Positions 1 to 6,369 of a stretch of 13,707 nt of DNA are shown piece after piece; positions within the stretch are counted from its first letter, which is position 1; the number at the start of each line of letters is the position of its first letter. This stretch comes from Bdellovibrio sp. (GTDB lineage Bacteria > Bdellovibrionota > Bdellovibrionia > Bdellovibrionales > Bdellovibrionaceae). Both the position numbers and the translations under genes were made by a program. The DNA lies in NCBI GenBank assembly GCA_019104905.1, contig JAHRXB010000061.1, forward strand, positions 1 to 13,707. Reading direction: 5' to 3'. The notes beneath the pieces were generated by a model that worked only from the letters and a program-made list of their open reading frames with translations, was not told where the DNA came from and made no database searches.

Positions 1-210
1 GGCATAAGTATTCCTTTCCTAAATAAGTTTGGATGTCAGATACCCAAAGCTTATCTTGAAAAGGCTTATGCCTCACTTATTTATGACTCATCGTTTCCCA
101 CTGTTAACCGTGAAGAACCCTTTATCTTATTTATATCTGAACTCCTGCCAGATCATTTGATGCTGACCTTCCCATTTTTTGATGGAGTCCAGATAAGAAT
201 CCTTCCGTAA
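1..210 (+). CDS. 3' end of an unidentified protein (partial, 69 codons)
   Basis: The first forward frame is open from base 1 to a TAA at 208-210, giving 69 residues with no internal stop. The visible end reads GISIPFLNKFGCQIP and finishes in LMLTFPFFDGVQIRILP. The composition is that of a normal folded protein end, mixed hydrophobic and charged, with no membrane segment or repeat. The start lies outside the window. It converges on the next gene with only 20 bases between the two stop codons. I do not recognise a family. An open frame of this length could arise by chance, but its natural composition and its tight convergence with the neighbour make a real gene end more likely than not. Confidence 0.55.
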   Translation, partial: GISIPFLNKFGCQIPKAYLEKAYASLIYDSSFPTVNREEPFILFISELLPDHLMLTFPFFDGVQIRILP

Positions 211-229
211 AGCCGCTTTTTTTATGCTC

Positions 230-769
230 TTACTCGATAATATCGGGCGGAGGCAGAATAAAATAGACTCCGTATCGGGCGAATTCTGATAGCAAATTAT
301 CTAGATCGCCGTGATAGATAGTCTTCTCAAGAGATATCTTATCGCAACTCCTTGGTCCTGTGAGTTGAAGTTTAATGACGATTTGAGGGTAAAGGTAGGT
401 GGCGTCCACACTCTTTACCACACACTGTCGAGGCACTAATATCGAACTGTTGTTGTTAGATTCCAACCCAGCGAAATGAATTGCCAGGTTTCCTGCGACG
501 TAAGGATATGCCTGCTCACTCTTATTGGAGTGAGTTTGCCCATTAAAGTTAAATTCGGCATTATTATGGCCAGGCAGAAATGAAGTCGAAAAGCTAATAT
601 AAACTTGAGTTTTCTCTGGAAGCTCCCGAACCGTGGCATTTCTAAAGTTGACACCGCCCTGCAGACCACCAGCACTTTGCCCATAAAATCCCGTATACTC
701 TTCACCGATAAGGCCACGAACCCGACTAAGGCAGATATAGCCCGTTTTTAGGCGTGGAGCTCTACTCAA
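230..769 (-). CDS. Hypothetical protein with no ATG codon, downstream of endonuclease I
   Basis: A 179-codon frame begins 5 bases after the endonuclease I stop, on the same strand. The only usable start is a TTG at 769; no ATG occurs anywhere in the frame, and no clear SD precedes the TTG. If translated, it probably depends on coupling to the nuclease gene. The sequence is rich in Asn, Gly, Ser and Tyr with two cysteines (in PRQCVV and PRSCDK), as in an exported beta-rich domain. Yet there is no signal peptide and the N-terminus starts abruptly (SRAPRLKTGY). It may therefore be a 5'-truncated remnant, or have its true N-terminus in another frame. No family recognised. Coding status is supported mainly by the long open frame and natural composition. 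Confidence 0.45.
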   Translation of the reverse strand: MSRAPRLKTGYICLSRVRGLIGEEYTGFYGQSAGGLQGGVNFRNATVRELPEKTQVYISFSTSFLPGHNNAEFNFNGQTHSNKSEQAYPYVAGNLAIHFAGLESNNNSSILVPRQCVVKSVDATYLYPQIVIKLQLTGPRSCDKISLEKTIYHGDLDNLLSEFARYGVYFILPPPDIIE

Positions 770-774
770 AGTTC

Positions 775-1434
775 TTAAAAATTATCTATCTGCTCGACGA
801 GCTCTGGATGCTCAATAAATGGATTTAAGTTGTTTTGATATTTTTCAATGAGGTGATTGCGATCAAGTTCATCCTGATCAACGGAATCCATCACATGCCA
901 ACGACGCAAAACCTTTTCCTGGTGTTCATCAATCGACTTGTCATAACGAATTGCAAAGTAGAACAAAGCGCGAGCCACATTACCCTTATGATTTTGCGGC
1001 GGCTCAAAACAATGTTCAGAGTATTCATTATATCCCCGCTTACTTTGATCCGCCTCCCACTTAACAATTTGGACGTCACAAAATGGAAGACTGCTTCGCA
1101 TCGAGTTTGTCGAACTGGTAGTAGCAAACAAGTGATGTAAGTCACTCTTCGCATCCCCGTTGGCACCTTCAGATTGAGGCCAGGTATGCTCGACGTTCAT
1201 CAACTTGGGACTTGGAACCCCTAAAAAGTCCATGCAGACACTGGGAGAATAAACGCTGCAAATCACACCCTCCGTTTTATTCAACTTCGTGAATAAAACT
1301 TCATTTGCAGCTTTATATGTGATGGGACGATGAACACTCTTCACTGCTTGACTCAGATCACTCCGTAAGTCAGCCAAGGCAGAAAAAGAGAATATCAGTA
1401 AACACCCTAAAGTCATATGCGCCCTGTTTAACAA
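775..1434 (-). CDS. endA: Secreted endonuclease I (EndA/NucM/Vvn family)
   Basis: This is a periplasmic or secreted nonspecific DNase/RNase of the beta-beta-alpha-metal (His-Me) fold. Residues 1-21 form a signal peptide ending in SALA. The signature NVEHTWPQS lies at 80-88, where by family knowledge E82 helps bind the metal and H83 is the general base. KSDLHHLF (97-103) and HKGNVARALFYFA (149-161) follow, N152 being the second metal ligand. Residues 179-211 carry the usual C-terminal WHVMDSVDQDE and NPFIEHPE segments. Four cysteines after the signal (59, 67, 119, 142) could form disulfides. The length of 219 residues is normal. I chose the TTG at 1434 because AAGGAG lies 10 bases upstream and it gives the signal a positive n-region; the ATG at 1416 is the alternative. 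Expected roles are nutrient recovery from DNA or degradation of prey DNA. Confidence 0.93.
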   Translation of the reverse strand: MLNRAHMTLGCLLIFSFSALADLRSDLSQAVKSVHRPITYKAANEVLFTKLNKTEGVICSVYSPSVCMDFLGVPSPKLMNVEHTWPQSEGANGDAKSDLHHLFATTSSTNSMRSSLPFCDVQIVKWEADQSKRGYNEYSEHCFEPPQNHKGNVARALFYFAIRYDKSIDEHQEKVLRRWHVMDSVDQDELDRNHLIEKYQNNLNPFIEHPELVEQIDNF

Positions 1435-1448
1435 ACTCCCCCCTCTCC

Positions 1449-1472
1449 TTCAATAGAAGAAAAACTATTGAA
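1449..1472. promoter_or_regulatory. Perfect 8-bp inverted repeat touching the nuclease SD
   Basis: TTCAATAG (1449-1456) and CTATTGAA (1465-1472) are perfect inverted arms separated by 8 bases. In the nuclease mRNA, the hairpin's 3' arm ends on the first two bases of the AAGGAG SD. It could be an operator or a hairpin that limits ribosome access. The rest of 1473-1679 is C-rich, holds one weaker dyad (GCCTTG 1571-1576 with CAAGGC 1591-1596), and shows no ORF. Confidence 0.4.
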
Positions 1473-1644
1473 CCAAATACCCGAACCCCACCCCCTAAAA
1501 GGGTCATCTCACTAAATACCTAAAACCACAGTGGCTTTTACAACCTCTACGCGCAAGAAAAGGCCTTATCGCCTTGAAAAAGACTCCATCCAAGGCAAAC
1601 ATTCATCCCCGGAAACCCTCCGCCCCTCCCCGAAAAGACCCTTC

Positions 1645-1676
1645 TTGACCCTATTGCCGCGGTCCTTCACTATAAA
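1645..1676 (+). promoter_or_regulatory. Candidate promoter abutting the start codon at 1680
   Basis: TTGACC at 1645-1650 matches the -35 consensus at five of six bases. It is followed by CACTAT (1668-1673, spacer 17) or TATAAA (1671-1676, spacer 20). Either would start transcription at or within a few bases of the ATG at 1680. This fits the absence of an SD there and suggests a leaderless mRNA. Confidence 0.35.
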
Positions 1677-1679
1677 TCC

Positions 1680-2075
1680 ATGACCAGCTTCAAAGTGTTT
1701 ATCGCTCTTTTCTCGCCGCTTTTATTAATCTCATGCACCCATCTTTCAGCTCAGGATAAATCAATATACGCTTGCCATTTTCGCTATGGAGGAGACTGGA
1801 AGCACTTTGAGTTTTCTGAGACCCCCTATTACGAAGCTAAAATCTTTGATGCGAACTACTTTTTCCGAGCCAAGGTTGAAATCGTGACTCCTCCTACGGG
1901 AGAAAAGCTCCTTAAAGTCTACTCCTACGCGGAGGCTCATGGACGAGATCAACTTATTCACCAGGCTGTTTATAACGTCTCTAAAGCGCCTTTGAACGAA
2001 AACATCACAGGGGAACAAACTGTTTACGAACCGGCGACCGAAGCCGAAATGAAATACTGGTGCGAGGTCCGATGA
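1680..2075 (+). CDS. Small lipoprotein, unknown function, coupled to the CapA-like gene
   Basis: A 131-residue protein with a short signal peptide ending in lipobox LISC, so C19 would be lipidated and the protein anchored in the inner or outer membrane. The mature part has no membrane segment and holds two further cysteines (YACHF near 32, YWCEV near 128) that could pair as a disulfide. The ATG at 1680 has no SD, but a promoter-like box lies directly upstream. Its TGA overlaps the ATG of the next gene (ATGA at 2072-2075), so the two are almost certainly co-transcribed and translationally coupled. That suggests a shared envelope function. I do not recognise a domain. Confidence 0.8.
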   Translation: MTSFKVFIALFSPLLLISCTHLSAQDKSIYACHFRYGGDWKHFEFSETPYYEAKIFDANYFFRAKVEIVTPPTGEKLLKVYSYAEAHGRDQLIHQAVYNVSKAPLNENITGEQTVYEPATEAEMKYWCEVR

Positions 2076-3007
2076 AAACACTTATCTTTTCGACACTGAT
2101 GCTTTTTGGTTTTTCATCTTTCGCTCAAGAGGTCTCTTTGAGTTTTGTCGGCGACATCATGCTGGCTGACGGTCCCGGAAAATATATCAAACAAGGGGGA
2201 GATCCCTTTAAAGAATTTCGTCAGGACTTAAAAAAAACGGACTTTGCCATCGGCAATCTCGAATGCCCTGTTTCCACAAAAGGCAAAGAGCTGAAGGAAA
2301 AGCCCGTGACCTTCAGAGCCCACCCTTCCAGCGTCAGAGTCTTGAAAGATTTATTTCACGCAGTCGGTCTAGCCAACAATCACACTGGAGACTATGGCAC
2401 AGAGGCCTTTCTTGAAACCCTGGACGTTTTGAACAAAAACCAGATTCATTCTTTCGGTGGTGGAAAAAACCTCAAAGAAGCTCATCGCGCTTTGTATCTC
2501 GAAAAAAATGGCCTCAAGATCGCGGTCCTTGCTTACAACGATTTCAAACCTCGCTCTTTTGAAGCTTCCAATGAAAGCCCGGGACTGGCATGGCTCGAAG
2601 ACGATCAGGTTTTACAAGATTTTGCCGAAGTAAAAAAACAAGGGGCCGACGTGATCATTCCCTTTTTGCATTGGGGATGGGAATATGAAGGATCACCGAA
2701 TCAACGTCAAATTGAAATAGCCAGATTAATGATCGACAACGGCGCCAGCATCGTCGTTGGTGGTCACCCCCATGTGACTCAGAAGTTTTCAGAATACAAA
2801 GGAAAAAAGATCATTTGGAGTTTAGGGAATTTCGTCTTCGATGGTTTCCCTGAAGGACCTCGGCGCGTGGGTTGGCTTCTGCAATTTACCGCCACCAAGA
2901 ATTCTGTGAAAGATCTTAAAGTGATTCGGGCTCATCTGAGCGAAGGTGGAATTCCCCGTCGCGATGGCGAGGTAGACCTAAAGAGTGAAGAGTTTTCCGG
3001 AATATAA
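2072..3007 (+). CDS. Exported CapA/PgsA-type metallophosphatase-like protein
   Basis: A 311-residue member of the PGA_cap (CapA/PgsA) family, which has a calcineurin-like metallophosphoesterase fold. It is linked in other bacteria to poly-gamma-glutamate or capsule synthesis, and is often of unknown substrate. A signal peptide (1-18, ending SSFA) replaces the usual membrane anchor. Family motifs appear in order: FVGDIML (25-31), NLECP (62-66), ANNHTGDYG (101-109), FLHWGWEYEG (198-207), GGHPHV (230-235) and SLGNFVFD (250-257). These supply the Asp, Asn and His residues expected to bind metals. The start at 2072 overlaps the upstream stop and has GAGG just before it; a GTG at 2060 is less likely. 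No other polyglutamate synthesis genes (CapB/CapC) are present, so capsule synthesis should not be assumed. A periplasmic phosphoesterase is equally possible. Confidence 0.9.
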   Translation: MKTLIFSTLMLFGFSSFAQEVSLSFVGDIMLADGPGKYIKQGGDPFKEFRQDLKKTDFAIGNLECPVSTKGKELKEKPVTFRAHPSSVRVLKDLFHAVGLANNHTGDYGTEAFLETLDVLNKNQIHSFGGGKNLKEAHRALYLEKNGLKIAVLAYNDFKPRSFEASNESPGLAWLEDDQVLQDFAEVKKQGADVIIPFLHWGWEYEGSPNQRQIEIARLMIDNGASIVVGGHPHVTQKFSEYKGKKIIWSLGNFVFDGFPEGPRRVGWLLQFTATKNSVKDLKVIRAHLSEGGIPRRDGEVDLKSEEFSGI

Positions 3008-3032
3008 AAAAGGCCGGGATTAAATCCCGGCC
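3006..3032 (-). terminator. Intrinsic terminator of the large lipoprotein gene, possibly bidirectional
   Basis: GGCCGGGAT (3012-3020) and ATCCCGGCC (3024-3032) form a perfect 9-bp GC-rich stem with a 3-base loop. Read on the minus strand it is followed by six T residues (A 3006-3011 on plus), a textbook terminator for the gene ending at 3053. Read on plus it closes the CapA block without a T-run. Confidence 0.85.
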
Positions 3033-3052
3033 GGCCTTAGATATTTCACGTC

Positions 3053-4291
3053 TTACTGAACATCTGCAAAACTCACGCTATCAAACTTCAATCCAACAAG
3101 CTGATTCACCCAAGCTGCTGGCGAAGTTGCCTGAGCAGCAGGATGAAGACCGAAGGCATAGGCACCTTGAGCTGAAAGTTCGATCCCCGTATTCACCCCA
3201 CAGTCTCCGACGTTGGAGATATTGGTATGACAACGGTTGTTCGGCACCTCGATATACTTAGAGGCGTCAGCCAAATCGTTGCCAGTTTGAGTAGAGGCGT
3301 AGTAGTAGCGCGTCTTCAAACCTTGATTCAAATTTCCCTTGATCGTTGCAATACGTGCCGCGAACTGAGTACCATTATAAAGTGAGCTATCGTAGATATC
3401 GCTGGCAATCCCTTCAACCTGTGAGACTCCAGTGATTTCACCATTGGTCATAGATACCTGGGCCACAATTCGGTCATGGCGAGACCAGCCGCACGAACCC
3501 TGCTCGGCACACAAGAAGCGATCTGAACGACTTTCAAAGCGCAGCTTCCCGGTCAACAGATCAAAGCTTGCCGCATTCGCACCCGACTTATTCGGACTCA
3601 CTGCCGACTGATCATCTTCAGTTAAAAACTCGACCGTTGTGCCAGAAACCTTCGCCGCCAATCGATAAGTTCCAAATTCTTGCGACGTAATCGAAATCCC
3701 TGTGTCGTAGTAAGAATTAAAGAACGCTGGCTTAGAAGCTCGAACCGTCGCCACCATGGTACCAACTCCCATATTCGCAAGCTGGGAGGGGGTAAAACAA
3801 CTTGAATCAGCTACGACAGTAACTTGATGTTCCTGATTATCAAAAACCACTCCGGCTTTTTCGATAGCACAAGAGATCGCTCTGATGGTGTGCAAAGACC
3901 CTGGAATAGAATCTCCCGACGCTTCAGCGACTGAAAGCTTACAATAAAAAAGCCTTTGCGGATAATCCGGACTTTGAGTGTCGAGATAATTGCCGAGTTC
4001 ATCAATCGGCATCGCATGCTCATTGCAAAGCTGATTCACGAGATTGGACTGAGCTTGAATCTTGCCTTGTACCGCTTTGCCGTTCTGAACGGCGGACTGA
4101 CTTGCCAGGCCCTGTCCAACCTGGACAATCACCCCTTGCACAGCTCCCATCACCAGTGATGGTTTTTCGGCCGTGATCGGTTCAGATACTGGCGCTGAAG
4201 AACTCTCTTCTTTTGCCGCTTGGCATCCAGCCAAAACGAATGCGTATATCAGAACGCCAATACTGAGGATCTTATTCATCTGCTTATTCAT
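3053..4291 (-). CDS. Large lipoprotein of unknown function, probable sigma-54 target
   Basis: A 412-residue lipoprotein. Its signal peptide has K residues, a hydrophobic core and lipobox LAGC with C23 as the lipidated residue, followed by a Ser/Glu-rich linker (EESSSAPVSEP). The mature part is soluble, contains about eight cysteines (for example FLCAEQGSCGW), and looks like a mainly beta cell-surface or periplasmic protein. No catalytic motif or known domain is visible. The ATG at 4291 has AAGGAG six bases upstream and sits 44 bases from the predicted sigma-54 transcription start. The in-frame TTG at 4345 lies upstream of that promoter's start site and is rejected. The gene lies directly downstream of a sigma-54 activator gene on the same strand, which makes the activator its probable regulator. 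A terminator follows at 3032-3006. Confidence 0.85.
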   Translation of the reverse strand: MNKQMNKILSIGVLIYAFVLAGCQAAKEESSSAPVSEPITAEKPSLVMGAVQGVIVQVGQGLASQSAVQNGKAVQGKIQAQSNLVNQLCNEHAMPIDELGNYLDTQSPDYPQRLFYCKLSVAEASGDSIPGSLHTIRAISCAIEKAGVVFDNQEHQVTVVADSSCFTPSQLANMGVGTMVATVRASKPAFFNSYYDTGISITSQEFGTYRLAAKVSGTTVEFLTEDDQSAVSPNKSGANAASFDLLTGKLRFESRSDRFLCAEQGSCGWSRHDRIVAQVSMTNGEITGVSQVEGIASDIYDSSLYNGTQFAARIATIKGNLNQGLKTRYYYASTQTGNDLADASKYIEVPNNRCHTNISNVGDCGVNTGIELSAQGAYAFGLHPAAQATSPAAWVNQLVGLKFDSVSFADVQ

Positions 4292-4343
4292 AACACTCTC
4301 CTTGTTAAGGTTGCGCGCAATTGCGTTTGCGCTAACCCTTAAC

Positions 4344-4362
4344 AAAGCAAGAGCATGGCCAA
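4344..4362 (-). promoter_or_regulatory. Sigma-54 (-24/-12) promoter for the large lipoprotein gene
   Basis: Read on the minus strand, the bases are TTGGC, CAT, GCTC, TTGCT. The -24 element has TGGC (GG at 4360-4359), the -12 element has TTGCT (GC at 4348-4347), and exactly ten bases separate GG from GC. The most conserved RpoN positions all match, except ACG after TGGC, which is CAT here. Predicted start is near 4335, giving a 44-base leader before the ATG at 4291. Confidence 0.75.
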
Positions 4363-4401
4363 TCTCTAACTTGTGGAATTTATTAAAGTCTCAATATTAG
4401 G

Positions 4402-4427
4402 CGCCAACCATTGGTTGCAGGTTGGCG
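4402..4427. promoter_or_regulatory. Candidate upstream activator site, 8-bp inverted repeat
   Basis: CGCCAACC (4402-4409) and GGTTGGCG (4420-4427) are perfect inverted arms around a 10-base spacer, which itself holds a third TTGGTTG half-site (4411-4417). The repeat lies about 67-92 bases upstream of the predicted sigma-54 start, a usual position for an enhancer bound by a Fis-type domain. No T-run follows it on the minus strand, so a terminator for the activator gene is the weaker reading. Confidence 0.55.
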
Positions 4428-4445
4428 ACAACTTTTAGAGCAGAA

Positions 4446-5984
4446 TTAGGCAGCCTTCTTATTAAGTATCTTTCTGAGACCTTCCCGGGAAACTCCCAGT
4501 CGGCGAGCCGCCTCTGACTTATTGCCGAGAGAAGTCTGAATCACTCTTTGAATCATTTCCGCTTCAAAAGTTTCACGAGCCTCCCGCAAACTCATCTGTT
4601 CAAAGCGTTTAAAGGGATCCTCAGACAAAGGCACTGACACCAACTGCACCGCACTGCGATTGCGAAACTGAAAGTCATCCGGAAGTAGAACCGTGCGTTC
4701 TCCCGCCGACAGACACGCGCTTTCAATTTTATTTTCAAGTTCGCGAATATTCCCTGGCCAACTGTACTCAATCAAACGCTCCATTGCCTCGTCACTGATC
4801 GTACGAAGCTTCCAGCCTCGCTTTTGGTAAAGCTGCTGTATGATCGCAGAAGCTAACTCCGAAATATCCCCTTTTCTTTCACGCAAAGACGGCACCACGA
4901 GATTAACAACATTGATGCGGTAATAAAGATCCTCACGAAACTTCTCTTTTTGAATCTGCGTTTCGATATTCTTATTCGTGGCACAGATCAATCGAAAGTC
5001 CACAGCTTTGGGGGGCTCATTGGAGCCCAGTCTTTGCACTTTCCGTTCTTGGAGAACACGCAAAAGCTTAGCCTGCATCTCAATAGGCATTTCCCCGATT
5101 TCATCTAAGAACAAAGTTCCCCGATGAGCGAGTTCAATCTGCCCCTGACGCGGCAATGTCCCCGTGGCCGCCCCTTTCACGACACCGAAGAGCTCGGCCT
5201 CAAAAAGAGATTCAGGAATAGCTGCACAGTTGATGGCAATAAAAGGCCCTTCTCGACGAGACGAATGATGATGAGCCAGGCGAGCCACGACCTCTTTCCC
5301 GGATCCACTTTCTCCCGTAATCAGAATGTTCGAGTCGGACTTTCCGAAATCCTCAATGTGATCATAGATTTTTTGCAGATCTGCAGACTTTGATTTCAAA
5401 CTGACAGAAGAGATGCTCTTTCGCCAGATATTTTTACGGTGTTCAATCGCAGACTCAGAGTCCTCAGTCATTTGACTAATTTCGTAATTTTCAAAGGCCA
5501 TGGTCGCTAAAATAGAAAGAGCCTCTAAAGCATACTGATCGTGCTCGTCAAAATCCCCCTCGATCTTATTAAGAACTTCAATGACCCCCACCACCTTACC
5601 CTCTTTCCAATGGAGGGGCACGGCCAGAACCTTTTTCGTTCTATAGCCCGTCTTTTCATCGGCTGCAAAATAGAAGTCCTCATCTTCCTCAACTTGATTG
5701 CTATAATAACTTTTCTGGTCACGAAACACTTTTCCCGCAATCCCTTGGTCGGCGCTAATAACAATCGTGTGATTGCGAATACCTGTTGCAATGTAGTTGC
5801 TCAGATATTTCAGATGTTGTTCAATCTTGAATTGGGAATCAAAGAAGATGGCACCACGTTCGGCCCCTGTCGTTTGAATGCAAAGGTCCAAAATCCGCTC
5901 GATGAGATTCTCACCTTGCGCTCGTTCGAAAAACACTTGAGAAGAAGCACCTATAAACTTGAGATGATTATGCGATTTAGACAT
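4446..5984 (-). CDS. GAF-domain sigma-54 activator with altered GAFTGA motif
   Basis: A 512-residue bacterial enhancer-binding protein. A GAF sensor domain (about 20-170) is followed by an AAA+ domain with Walker A GESGSGKE (224-231), Walker B LFLDEIGE (291-298), arginine-finger region FREDLYYRINV (349-359) and WPGNIRELEN (409-418). It ends in a Fis-type helix-turn-helix (about 476-509, NKSEAARRLGVSREGLRKIL). There is no receiver domain, so activity is probably set by a ligand or redox state sensed by GAF. The loop that contacts sigma-54, normally GAFTGA, reads GAATGT (271-276), losing the key Phe. I chose the ATG at 5984, preceded by an AGGGG at very close spacing; a TTG at 6011 without SD would add 9 residues. 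A sigma-54 promoter lies just downstream before the lipoprotein gene, and another candidate lies on the divergent side. Confidence 0.92.
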   Translation of the reverse strand: MSKSHNHLKFIGASSQVFFERAQGENLIERILDLCIQTTGAERGAIFFDSQFKIEQHLKYLSNYIATGIRNHTIVISADQGIAGKVFRDQKSYYSNQVEEDEDFYFAADEKTGYRTKKVLAVPLHWKEGKVVGVIEVLNKIEGDFDEHDQYALEALSILATMAFENYEISQMTEDSESAIEHRKNIWRKSISSVSLKSKSADLQKIYDHIEDFGKSDSNILITGESGSGKEVVARLAHHHSSRREGPFIAINCAAIPESLFEAELFGVVKGAATGTLPRQGQIELAHRGTLFLDEIGEMPIEMQAKLLRVLQERKVQRLGSNEPPKAVDFRLICATNKNIETQIQKEKFREDLYYRINVVNLVVPSLRERKGDISELASAIIQQLYQKRGWKLRTISDEAMERLIEYSWPGNIRELENKIESACLSAGERTVLLPDDFQFRNRSAVQLVSVPLSEDPFKRFEQMSLREARETFEAEMIQRVIQTSLGNKSEAARRLGVSREGLRKILNKKAA

Positions 5985-6045
5985 ATCCCCTGTATCGGCA
6001 AAAACCGCCAACTTATGGAGGCTGCCAATGGGACTTTCTAGTATT

Positions 6046-6073
6046 GTGACAACCCCTGTGGGCGTTTCAAAAT
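6046..6073 (+). promoter_or_regulatory. Weak sigma-70-like promoter or imperfect activator dyad
   Basis: GTGACA (6046-6051), a 16-base spacer and CAAAAT (6068-6073) resemble a sigma-70 promoter. The same bases include an imperfect dyad, AACCCC and GGGCGTT, 64-80 bases upstream of the start predicted for the sigma-54-like promoter at 6105. Its arms only partly resemble the site at 4402-4427. The two readings are alternatives. Confidence 0.25.
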
Positions 6074-6104
6074 AGGATCTCTTTAATTTTAAGGACTTAG
6101 AAGA

Positions 6105-6120
6105 TGGCCTGCATTTCGCT
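6105..6120 (+). promoter_or_regulatory. Candidate sigma-54 promoter for the 60-residue protein
   Basis: TGGC at 6105-6108 and TCGCT at 6116-6120 put GG (6106-6107) and GC (6118-6119) exactly ten bases apart, as RpoN requires. The -12 element is one base off TTGCT. Predicted start is about 6131, 29 bases before the ATG at 6160, leaving room for the strong SD. It is weaker than the site at 4344-4362. Confidence 0.45.
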
Positions 6121-6159
6121 CTTTAAATACATAGAAATTTCTCACAAAGGAGATTTTTT

Positions 6160-6342
6160 ATGGACACAACTCAAAAAGCCCGTCGTTTTGAGGAAATGGA
6201 ACGCGAACTTCGTTTTCTATGGCAGGAGGCTCATGAAGAAGTCATCGCAAGTATTAAAGAGCGCAAAATCAAGCAATACTGGGAGCTTTTCCGTGCCTAC
6301 AAAAAGCAGAAGCAGTTCTTGTTGGCTTTGGAGACAAACTAA
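6160..6342 (+). CDS. 60-residue charged helical protein
   Basis: A small protein with no signal peptide or membrane segment. More than a third of its residues are charged (ERELRFLWQEAHEEV, ASIKERKIKQYWELF), in a pattern that predicts one or two long amphipathic helices or a short coiled coil. The start is well supported: AAAGGAG lies seven bases before the ATG. It diverges from the sigma-54 activator gene across about 175 bases that hold a candidate -24/-12 promoter. It may therefore be part of the same small regulon, perhaps as a cytoplasmic partner or modulator; this is inference. No family recognised. Confidence 0.75.
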   Translation: MDTTQKARRFEEMERELRFLWQEAHEEVIASIKERKIKQYWELFRAYKKQKQFLLALETN

Positions 6343-6347
6343 CACCC

Positions 6348-6369
6348 CGGTACCTCACTTGAGGTACCG
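6348..6369. terminator. 10-bp inverted repeat between convergent genes
   Basis: CGGTACCTCA (6348-6357) and TGAGGTACCG (6360-6369) are perfect inverted arms with two bases between them, so about four bases would stay unpaired in a real loop. It lies just after the stop of the 60-residue gene and includes the last codons and stop of the minus-strand membrane protein. There is no T-run on either side, so it may only block or stabilise converging transcripts. Confidence 0.45.

Noticed and set aside
2072..3007. Reading the CapA-like gene as part of a capsule or polyglutamate operon
   Set aside because: No ligase or transport partner is nearby and the protein has a cleavable signal instead of the usual anchor; family membership alone does not show that role.
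4292..4345. Longer start (TTG at 4345) for the large lipoprotein
   Set aside because: It would lie upstream of the transcription start predicted from the sigma-54 promoter and would spoil the lipoprotein signal; ATG 4291 has a near-perfect SD.
5541..6041. A 166-codon open frame antisense to the sigma-54 activator
   Set aside because: It is the mirror of a well-supported GAF-domain gene, has no SD or family motif, and its composition is that of an antisense shadow.
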